Below, piece by piece: positions 56,390 through 64,000 of a stretch of DNA of 64,000 nt. A program made the translations under genes and the position numbers. Each line of letters starts with the position of its first letter. Within the stretch, counting starts at the first letter, position 1. The notes below the pieces were generated by a model that was given only the letters and a program-made list of their open reading frames with translations, was not told the origin of the DNA and did not search any database. Source of the stretch: Pegoplata infirma (taxonomy: Eukaryota > Arthropoda > Insecta > Diptera > Anthomyiidae); NCBI GenBank assembly GCA_963921195.1, contig OY992536.1, positions 327,067,038 to 327,131,037 on the forward strand. The letters run 5' to 3'.

Positions 56390-56480
56390 CAATGGTTCTC
56401 AAACGGTGGGTCGTGACCCCCTAGGGAGTCGCGGAAGCATTTCTAGGGGGACGCGAAAAGTTTAGTAAACATCATGCTAA
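56390..56480 (+). mobile_element. hAT-type left-end fragment
   Basis: CAATGGTTCTCAAACGGTGG followed by GTCGTGACCCCCTAGGG and GTCGCGGAAGCATTTCTAGG is the typical start of a widespread hAT group whose ends read CAGNGGTTCTCAA with GTCGCGACCCC next. CAATG fits YARNG. No right end occurs in the window, so this is a broken copy. Confidence 0.7.
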
Positions 56481-56685
56481 AATTATTAAAATTAAAATTT
56501 CTTAAAAAAACTGTGGAAAATATAGAATTATATTTACCCCCTTTTTCCGTTCCCTTACACCGAAAAATCCAGGTCCGTGTTGATCTTATGATAGGTACTT
56601 TACGAATGCCAAAAAAACTATCCAGGAAAATTTTTCAGAACCGATTCTGACAATACTTGTTCTAGAAAAGGTTCTTCGGTAACCA

Positions 56686-56991
56686 CCCGTGTAAAAAAAT
56701 AATTATATCAAAACATATCTCCTTTGATAAAAACATATATGGATCATATCTAAACAGATGTAATCAGATCTACTCCATATATATTCATATCTGCTTCAGA
56801 TATGTTTTGATCCGTAAATTGAGTCTATCTGGCATATAAAATTGTCAGATAGACTCAATTTACGGATCAAAACATATCTGAAGCAGATATGAATATATAT
56901 GGAATAGATCTGATCATATCCATTTAGATATTATCCATATATATTTTTATCAAAGGAGATATGTTTTGATATAATTATTTTTTTACACGGG
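56686..56991. mobile_element. 306-bp near-perfect palindrome
   Basis: The ends are CCCGTGTAAAAAAATAATTA and complement. The arms of about 150 bp pair almost base for base (ATCAAAACATATCTCCTTTG, GAAGCAGATATGAATATATA, GATAGACTCAATTTACGGAT). The loop is GGCATATAAAATT near 56840. No target duplication is obvious. Such a symmetric MITE would give a long hairpin if transcribed. Confidence 0.9.
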
Positions 56992-58383
56992 CATACACAA
57001 TTACACTTTAATTATTCAGAACAAGTTCAGAACAAGTCAAAGTTTCATAACATTTTGGTTCTCAGGAATTTAGAAAAAAATTATGTCTCAAAAAAATTAA
57101 AAAAATAATATCAATTTATTTTTGGTAACCAAGAAAAAACACGAAATTCTATTAAAATAGCAGGATATAATCCTGAAAATCGTTGAAACAAAGATGAGTA
57201 AATTAAATTTTCATTGTCTGGGTCTGGTCAAATACTAATAATGTTATGTTTTTTTATTTTTGTTTGCAAAAAATCGATGTTCTGGTATGTCATTATTGTA
57301 AGGCCCAAAATGCAACTTTGGAGGCGAAAAAGGCTAAATGTGTGTTAAAAAAATGTAAATATTCTATGTTATATATGATTTTTTATCTTTGTTTAATAAA
57401 TTAATGCAATTCAAAATATTTCTCTAATTCTCATTTCTGTTCCAAATTTCACTTCTAGAACCGATTCCGAGAAACAAAAATATGTTCTAATTTTGCTTAC
57501 AAACACCTGTTGCTTTTGGGACAATCCCTTTGTAAAAAGAATCGGTGTTGCACAAGAATTAGAACAGGTTCTAGGGAAGTATAAGTTGCTCCACAATCGG
57601 TTCTTTGCAACCGAAAATTTTGCTGGGAAACTAAAAGCGCCTCAACCTAATACTGTGACAGAAAAATAATACCGTTACAAACAAATGATCATTATAATCA
57701 AAGTTTGCTAAAAACGAACTTTACTCTAATCAAATTAAAATCGGCAGATATTTTTAACGATAAAATATTTAGAATTTAAGCTTACATACACATCCATACA
57801 AATTTCTGTTTAACCTTAAAGAAATAGAAGTATGTATTAATAAATTTTAAATAAAATTAATTTATTTTATTTTATACATACAGTTACTTCCAACCTAGCA
57901 CAATATTAATATACCTATACAATGAAACTTCAACAACAAAAATATCTTAAATGAATAATTTAACAACAAAATTTAACAACAAATAGAAACATACTCACAC
58001 TCATTAAACGTGGAAACAAGTCAGTGGGTCAAAATCAAAAATAACCGCCAGCATGATACCAATATTTATATATAGTACAGTAAATACTTTTATGAGAATT
58101 CTTGCATAAATTTTTAAAATTACATTTTGTATAATGGATGGATAAATGTACCACTGACAATGAGTTTTAAAGACGAAAATAAGATAATGATAACACTGCT
58201 CTATAAATCTGAGGGTTGTCGCTATGTTTTGGATGAAACAAACACAAATTGATAGGTTTTGGTATCCCAATTCCTAAACGATCGCTCAAATTTTTCTATC
58301 ACGTCACAATACTGCGAAAATTGCGAAATAAAAATCAAAAAAGACCCTGACTTGCGAATTACTTCTGTCTAAACTAGTGACTA
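56992..58383. other. Spacer with weak inverted repeats and a CCCAGC-type end
   Basis: GGTTCTAGGG/AGAACC-type blocks near 57555 and 56640 are inverted. TTTTGCTGGG ends at 57627 and resembles the right terminus of the element at 12717. From 57640 to 58380 nothing is recognised. Confidence 0.4.
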
Positions 58384-58540
58384 CGATCAGTACCGTAGTA
58401 CCGGGAATACCGGTATTACCGGTTCTCGGTGTTACCGGAAAATGGTGCCTGTTTCCATGTTCTTTAATTAATCCCAGTATTCCCGGTTCCGGCTCTGACG
58501 GTATTACCGGTATTGCCGGGACTACCGGTATGTATATTTT
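58384..58540. repeat. ACCGG-motif array
   Basis: ATACCGGTATTACCGG, GGTGTTACCGG, ATTCCCGGTTCCGG and GTATTACCGGTATTGCCGG are packed into about 150 bp. The design is like the CCCGGGAT and AACCG arrays inside the hAT ends in this window, so it may be one end of another hAT. The edge TAGTGACTACG fits YARNG, but no opposite end was found. Confidence 0.5.
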
Positions 58541-59032
58541 GTAAGATTTTGTACAATAAAAATGTTTTCTTCGCTTTTACCAAAAGAAATTTACAAATCA
58601 TGTGAAAAACACCATTTCCATTTTTTTTTATGAATTTAAAAAAAAAATAGTTACATAATTTGCTACAGGACACAACTGCAAATCGTATTGTTATTTGGAC
58701 GAAGACAATGCGGAAATCGGTCCAACCAAAGCACTATGGTTTTGCGGGCCACTTTCCATGGCTAAAATTAAATTTTCTCAAAATCGTTTCTTTAGAAAAT
58801 CGTTTTTTGTTCTAAATGGTTCGTTACTCAACTGGTAACGCAACAAAAGGAGCAGTACCAAATTAGCTGTTTGTATTTATTATATGGCAATACGTCTAAA
58901 CTATTACTGAAGGATCGTCATGTAAAAAAAGTTTACCGAGTACTTGTTACCTGATTACTTTACCAGTTAACTAACAAGAACTTAATAATAAATATTTAAA
59001 AAAAAACAGAAAACTGTTTTTTTTTTGTATAT

Positions 59033-59135
59033 GAGGCATTCCACACCAAATGTCCCGCTGCAGAAAAACATATGTCCCATGAATTTCTGAATAGATTGTT
59101 TTGATAACCCTATATGAAACTAAGAAAATCGCGAC
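59033..59135 (+). repeat. GAGGCATTCC left-end fragment
   Basis: GAGGCATTCCACACCAAATG continues through CATATGTCCCATGAATTTC and a TAACCCTATATGAAACTAAG stretch, as in the family, and stops near 59135. Confidence 0.75.
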
Positions 59136-59143
59136 CTTGGGGC

Positions 59144-59350
59144 AACAAGATTCTAACTGACATTTTTTTCAAATATGAGTTATATATCGCATCGCACTAA
59201 AGCGACTACCCTCTTTCGATTAGCGCTCTCCGTTTTTGTCTATCTCTTACAGCTTCTGAGATATTCAATGCAACAAGGTTCTATCTACGTGTTTTTGGTT
59301 TGAGATTCAGTCAACAAGGTTCTAACTGGCTGATAGAACCTTGTTTACCA
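59144..59350. repeat. CAACAAGGTTCTA repeats
   Basis: GCAACAAGATTCTAACTGAC, GCAACAAGGTTCTATCTACG and CAACAAGGTTCTAACTGGCT occur within 200 bp. The last is followed by the complement TAGAACCTTGTT. They may be subterminal motifs of an unclassified element. Confidence 0.6.
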
Positions 59351-59401
59351 ATAAAGCCTATATTATTTTGCAGATAGAACCATGTGGACACTTTAAGGTC
59401 T

Positions 59402-59789
59402 GAACAGAACAAGCCCGGCACGACTTTTTCCATACGATTTGACAGTTAAAAACCGTGACCGGCACGACAAAAAATTAAAACTTATTTTATTTTATCTCCG
59501 GGTTCTCTCAATTTCCCTCCCTCTCACACTCCAGGGTTGCCGCATTTTCACAACAATTTTTTTTTTTTCATTCACAATGGTGTAACAAACGTACAGTAGT
59601 GCCAACTTAATCACATTGACTATGTGATAAGCGATTTTTTTCCGTAAAATTACTCTAATTTTATTAAAAGTTGGCACCACTGAACAAACAAATGACATTT
59701 TTTGCCGTCGACGTCCCCCGTCATTGTTTTGGGCCTATATTCTCCGGCAACGGCAACCGTCCCCCGTGCCGTGCTTGTTCTGTTTCTAC
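59402..59789. mobile_element. MITE with GAACAGAACAAGC ends
   Basis: GAACAGAACAAGCCCGGCAC on the left pairs with GTGCCGTGCTTGTTCTGTTT on the right. A second CCGGCACGAC lies at 59459. An 89-bp hairpin element is nested at 59594-59682. No target duplication is certain. Confidence 0.65.
59594..59682. mobile_element. 89-bp hairpin MITE
   Basis: The ends are CAGTAGTGCCAACTT and AAGTTGGCACCACTG, with an AT-rich centre. It is the shortest element recognised in the window and sits inside the MITE at 59402. Confidence 0.7.
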
Positions 59790-59844
59790 CTTTAATTGGA
59801 AACAGAACCATACTGCACAGATTAAAAATTGCATATTACACAAA

Positions 59845-60309
59845 TACACTAAACAAAAAAACTTGTTAAATGATAAGAAATGCTTGTAATTTTTTTCTAG
59901 CTCCTATTTTACGAGAATTCCTAGTAAAAATTGAAAAAAAATGTTCTGTAATTTTACAAGCTTTTTACTAATAGAATTTTAAATTTACAGCTTTTTTGAC
60001 GCGATAAAACTTAAAAGAAATTCTCGTGACTCAACTAAATTTTTTACTACATCCTATTTTACGATAATTCATTGTTAAAATTACGAGATTTATGTTTTTA
60101 TTATAAAATTACTAGAATTCCTTATGAACAATAATTTTTTCTTGTAAATTTAAAATTTTTTCGTAAATTTTGACTGCGGATTACTAACGTGTTACCAATG
60201 AAATTGTAAATTTACAAAAAAAAAATAAATTTCAATCAAACAAAACACAAATTAAAATAGGATTACGAAACTTTTTCTAGTAATTTGACAAGGTTTTTTT
60301 TTGAATGTA
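59845..60309. mobile_element. CACTCA element, 465 bp
   Basis: The left edge TACACTAAACAAAAAAACTTG and the right edge ACAAGGTTTTTTTTTTGAATG plus TA are slightly changed family ends. The body contains TTTTACGAGAATTCCTAG units. Its right TA is also the left TA of the next family member, which starts at 62391 once the hAT between them is removed. Confidence 0.78.
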
Positions 60310-60312
60310 CAC

Positions 60313-62387
60313 TAAGGGTGTTCTTAACAGTAAGGGAAAAATTTTAAATGTTTTAATTGATTGGGACTGGGCAAATTATTGTTCCTTTATACTAAAAACT
60401 TAAAAAAATAAAATTTGGAGTTAATCCGATAACTTTAAGTGGACGCGGAAACGACCTGAAGTTTGAAAAACGAATTACAAGGGGAAAAAATGACTTTTTA
60501 CTCATTTTCTCAATTTTTTCGACATTTTAAGTTAACTTTGAATTCAAATGGTTACTGAATTGTGATGTGGAGTACATTACCTTTGTAATAAGGCAATAAA
60601 AACTAAAATCGGTTAAAAATCAGCCAAGTTATTACAACTGCCCCAGGCAACTAGAGTGTGGCAGACCACTTGATCAAAGATTTCGAGTTCCATTTTTGAA
60701 ATTGATTGAAATTATCTACTATAGCAACATTTTTTTATTCTTTAAGTCCCAATGTACTAAGGTGATAAGCATTTTTTATATTGTGTTATGCTAACTTGTT
60801 TTAAATAAATGGTTAAAAGGTCTTAATTTTTCAACCCTGTTTTCAAATCTCCAATTTCAAATTTTGATTTTTTTTGGCAAATAAAATTTAAAAAATTGAC
60901 AATTGGACTATAGGATTTTGTTAAGGACATATAAGGGAATAAAAACACAAAAATTGTAGACATTCCTTTTTTCATTCGGCTAGTTCAGCGATTTTATTTC
61001 GGCGGATTTCGAGATAATAGTGATTTTGGTAACTTTTTTAGCTTTTAGTTAATTTTTTTATTATTTTTTAACAAACCTCATATGTTTTCTACCAAATTAT
61101 TGCAGAATAATATAGAATACTTCAATTCCTTTAATAAGAGCGGAATTGAGCCATGAAAAATTGACCCTATTAAAGGTCAAAGGTCAAATTTTGGAAGAAT
61201 TTAAATTTTTAAAGATTAACAATTTTTTTGAGCGGATATTAATGAAACTCCTTGATGTTGTTTTAATATGATTAAACGTAAATGGTTTATTATTAAAATT
61301 CAGAAAATTAACCCTTAAGTGCTATTGGGGTCTATAGTTTTTTTTATTTAATGGAGAAAATATAAGTATATTATTTCATACCCCAACAGCACTTAAGGGT
61401 TAATGTTCTGAATTTTAATAATAAACTATTAATTTATAGACATATTAAAATAACATCAATCAGTTTCATTAATATCCGCTCGAAAAATCTGTTAATCTTT
61501 AAAAATTAAAATTCTTCTAAAATTTGACCTTTGACCTTTAATTGGGTCAATTTTTCATGTCTCAATTTCGCTCTTATTAAAGGAATTGAAGTATTCTATA
61601 TTATGCTGCAATAATTCGGTAGAAAACATATGAGGTTTGTTAAAAAATAATAAAAAAATTAACTAAAAGCTAAAAAAGTTACCAAAATCACTATTATCTC
61701 GAAATCCGCCGAAATAAAATCGCTGAACTAGCCGAATGAAAAAAGGAATGTCTACAATTTTTGTAGTTTTTATTCCCTTATATGTGCTTAACAAAATCCT
61801 ATAGTCCAATGGTCAATTTTTTAAATTTTATTTGCCAAAAAAAATAAAAACTTGAAATTGGAGATTTGAAAACAGGGTTGAAAAATTAAGACCTTTTTAC
61901 CATTTATTTAAAACAAGTTAGCATAACACAATATGAAAAACGCTTATCACCTTAGTACATTGGGACTTAAAGAATAAAAAAATGTTGCTATAGTAGATAA
62001 TTTCAATAAATTTTAAAAATGGAACTCGAAATCTTTGATCAAGTGGTCTGCCACACGCTAGTTGCCTGGGGCAGTTGTAATAACTTGGCTGATATTTAAC
62101 CGATTTTAGTTTTTATTGCCTTATTACAAAGGTAATGTACTCCACATCACAATTCTGTAACCATTTGAATTCAAAGTTAACTTAAAATGTCGAAAAAATT
62201 GAGAAAATGAGTAAAAAGTCATTTTTTCCCCTTGTAATTAGTTTTTCAAACTTCAGGTCGTTTCCGCGTCCACTTAAAGTTATCGGATTAACTCCAAATT
62301 TTTTATTATTTAGTTTTTAGTACAAAGGAACAAAATTCTGCCCAGTGCAACACAAAAATCCGAAATAAAAAAATAAGAACACCCTTA
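60313..62387. mobile_element. hAT-type 2.1-kb palindrome, TSD ATGTACAC
   Basis: The ends are TAAGGGTGTTCTTA and complement, with ATGTACAC on both sides (60305-60312 and 62388-62395). TAAGG fits YARNG. The two arms of about 1.03 kb pair nearly base for base (for example GACGCGGAAACGACCTGAAG, GTGGCAGACCACTTGATCAA, ATTTCGGCGGATTTCGAGAT) and meet near 61350 around the self-complementary AACCCTTAAGTGCT. No coding frame is kept. Confidence 0.94.
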
Positions 62388-62514
62388 ATGTACACTTAAA
62401 ATAATAAATCTTGTAAAGCTACCAAAAAAGTCTCATAAAATGATTGTTTGCTACGAGTACGTCCTATTTTAAGAGAGAGTTCCTAGTAAAAATTACAATT
62501 TTATTGGTAATAAG

Positions 62515-63061
62515 CAGGGACAGGACCTTCATGCACTAAAAAACTATGTTTTAGGTGCCTAAAATATGCACTAAAAAGTCTTGAAATATGTACTAAAAAT
62601 CTTAAAATATGCACTAAAAATCATAAATATCCACTTTTTTTTTACTTATACTAAAAAAAAACACAAAATTTGAATTCAGTCTGGCATTGTTACCTTAGAT
62701 ATTCATATAAAAAGTGTGTATAAAATGTCATTAAAAAAATTTAAATTATCCTAAAAAAATTTAATAATTGTTTAAATGCAAAAAAAAAAAAATATCATAA
62801 AAAAATTTTAAAAATAGCTAAAAATACTAAAAAATAGCTAAAAACTGAAATTTGTGCAAAATATGACCTAAAAATATGCATTTATAGCGAAATAATAGCA
62901 AAATATGCAAAAATATGCATTTTAAGCAAAATATGCAAAAATATGCACTAACGAATCGATGCCATTTTAAAGCAAATTCTTTGATTCGCAAAGATATTTT
63001 GTTTATGCTGTTCTATGACCAAAGGGGGAAAACATGCATTTGCATGAAAGTCCTCTCCTTG
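62515..63061. mobile_element. hAT-type element, TSD GTAATAAG
   Basis: The ends are CAGGGACAGGACCTTCATGC and the imperfect complement GCATGAAAGTCCTCTCCTTG. GTAATAAG is on both sides (62507-62514 and 63062-63069). CAGGG and CAAGG fit YARNG. The left half carries AAATATGCACTAAAAATC four to five times, and TATGCA/ATGCAAAA motifs continue on the right. The 547-bp interior has no protein. Confidence 0.92.
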
Positions 63062-63208
63062 GTAATAAGCTTGTAAAATTACAAACAATTTACAAGGTTT
63101 TAACCAATAAAATTGTAAATTTACAACATTTTTAAGCAATAAAAATTACAAGGACTTCGCGTAACTTAACTAGATTTTGTGCTGCCTCCTATTTTACGAG
63201 AATTGGTA

Positions 63209-63455
63209 CACACAGAAAACAAATTTGCTAATTTCCAACTGAAATTCAGTAGTTGCAACCAAAAATCGGTGGATGCGTTTGAATTAAGGTTGAAACAACT
63301 AAATATCGGTAGTTACAACAAAATGTTGTTATTACAACTGTCTTTTAATTAAAACAACTATAAAGTTCGTTAGCCACATCAAAATATAGTAGCAGCAACC
63401 GAATTTTGAGTTGAAACAATTGAAAAATTCAGTTGGAAATTTTTTTTTCTCTGTG
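63209..63455. mobile_element. CACAG-type MITE, 247 bp, TA target
   Basis: The ends are CACACAGAAAACAAATTTG and TTTTTTTTTCTCTGTG, with TA on both sides (63207-63208 and 63456-63457). TTTCCAACTGAA pairs with TTCAGTTGGAAA further in. The interior repeats CAACTAAATATCGGTAG-like and AAACAACTATAAAG-like units. The host phrase AATT-GGTAGCAAAAATTAC is restored on removal. Confidence 0.88.
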
Positions 63456-63791
63456 TAGCAAAAATTACAAACTTTTTTGCAATTTTACAAGTTTTTTTAC
63501 CAATAAACTTGGAAATTTAAAACTTTTTTGATGCGATAATGCTTACAAGAAATTCTCGTGCCTTAACTAAATTTTTTTTGGTTAATTACTTTGTAAATTT
63601 GTACATTTACGAAAAAAATTTAAAATTACAAAGAAAAATTTAAATATCGATAAAAAAATTTTTGTTAAAAAACAAGGAAAACTGTCAAATATTTGTAAAA
63701 TGGGATTACGGGACTTTTTCTAGTAAGTTAACAAGGTTTTTTTTTGAGTGTAGAACCAACTGTAATGAGAAATATGTGTGTAAGCTGAATT

Positions 63792-63902
63792 CACAATGAC
63801 AGAGTACTCTGTGCCAGAAAGTGGATTTTGTTCCTTTCTCTTTCGATGTCGTCTCAATTTTTGGAGATGAAACTCTGTAGTACAGAGTACTCCGACATTG
63901 TG
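63792..63902. mobile_element. 111-bp hairpin MITE, CACAATG ends
   Basis: CACAATGACAGAGTACTCTG pairs with CAGAGTACTCCGACATTGTG. The flanking five bases differ (GAATT and TCGGA), so no duplication supports an insertion. CACAATG is a Transib-type heptamer, but nothing else here supports that class. Confidence 0.55.
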
Positions 63903-64000
63903 TCGGAGCTATTAAAGTCACGTGAGCACAGTATTGTCTTGAAACTTATTCAAAATAAAGAGTTTCTTCCCTAGTGGCTTGGCTTGGAGCTTTTGCGACT

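Larger units (their letters stand above)
62391..63752. mobile_element. CACTCA element with two nested inserts
   Basis: It starts TACACTTAAAATAATAAATC and ends ACAAGGTTTTTTTTTGAGTG plus TA. The body has the family units TTTTACGAGAATT, TTGTAAATTTACAA and GGAAAACTGTCAAATATTTG. The nested elements at 62515-63061 and 63209-63455 account for about 800 bp. Confidence 0.82.

Noticed and set aside
63792..63902. Second Transib element (CACAATG ends)
   Set aside because: There is no 5-bp duplication and no nonamer at 12 or 23 nt from the heptamer; the similarity is limited to seven bases in a short hairpin.

Overview
The window looks like repeat-rich, gene-free DNA from an insect nucleus, most likely a higher fly. 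The base composition is strongly AT-rich. No open reading frame longer than about 160 codons behaves like a host gene, and there is no rRNA, operon, ribosome binding site or CRISPR array. The organism call rests on the mix of elements: hAT, PIF/Harbinger-like and Tc1/mariner-like non-autonomous elements, a jockey-type LINE tail, a tRNA-derived SINE, and dispersed repeats with TATACCC ends and short terminal hairpins like those common in fly genomes. That call is an inference; no host gene anchors it. The only recognisable protein-coding sequence is a 5'-truncated C-terminus of a non-LTR reverse transcriptase at about 42.77-43.16 kb.

Most of the 64 kb is a mosaic of foldback elements and MITEs, heavily nested. 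Many boundaries can be read to the base from target-site duplications (TSDs) and from empty sites in paralogous copies. (1) hAT type: 8-bp TSD, TIR starting YARNG; nine copies with perfect TSDs at 8447, 22943, 31188, 31332, 40587, 46747, 53654, 60313 and 62515. (2) PIF/Harbinger type: 3-bp TNA duplication; one group starts CACTG (1805, 11074, 38271 and a right end at 55629) and one starts CAAGG (6998, 13618, 27869, 35324). (3) TA-flanked elements starting CACTCAAAA (many copies), CACAG (29176, 42602, 63209) or CAGGGTGATTC (26686). (4) A Transib-like element at 11273-12115 with a 5-bp CGCTG duplication and ends that read as a 23-spacer V(D)J recombination signal. (5) A dispersed family with TATACCC at one end and a hairpin plus CTTACTTG at the other, possibly Helitron/Helentron-like (10826, 30145, 31170, 34601, 36668, 37536, 45876, 51820). 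(6) A foldback family starting GAGGCATTCC (7630, 21921, 46292 and fragments).

Layout: 0-7 kb holds a truncated foldback and a 5.1-kb inverted-repeat unit enclosing a foldback with three 500-bp subrepeats per arm. 7-10 kb has a CAAGG element and a GAGGCATTCC element carrying a hAT. 11-19 kb is one 7.9-kb nested composite with a tandem duplication and the Transib-like element. 19-25 kb holds a SINE, a long CACTCA element and nested palindromes. 26-29 kb has large inverted repeats with a documented empty site. 30-38 kb carries TATACCC repeats with nested hATs. 38-45 kb has a foldback, a small hAT, the LINE tail and unclassified repeats. 45-49 kb is a three-deep nest (TATACCC > GAGGCATTCC > hAT with SINE). 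49-56 kb is mainly CACTCA elements. 56-64 kb has near-perfect palindromes, including a 2.1-kb hAT foldback at a junction of two CACTCA elements.

No genes act together here. The biological interest lies in the transposon ends, the nesting order and the long palindromes that could form double-stranded RNA if transcribed. Whether the window is an intron, pericentromeric DNA or a piRNA-type locus cannot be decided from sequence alone.
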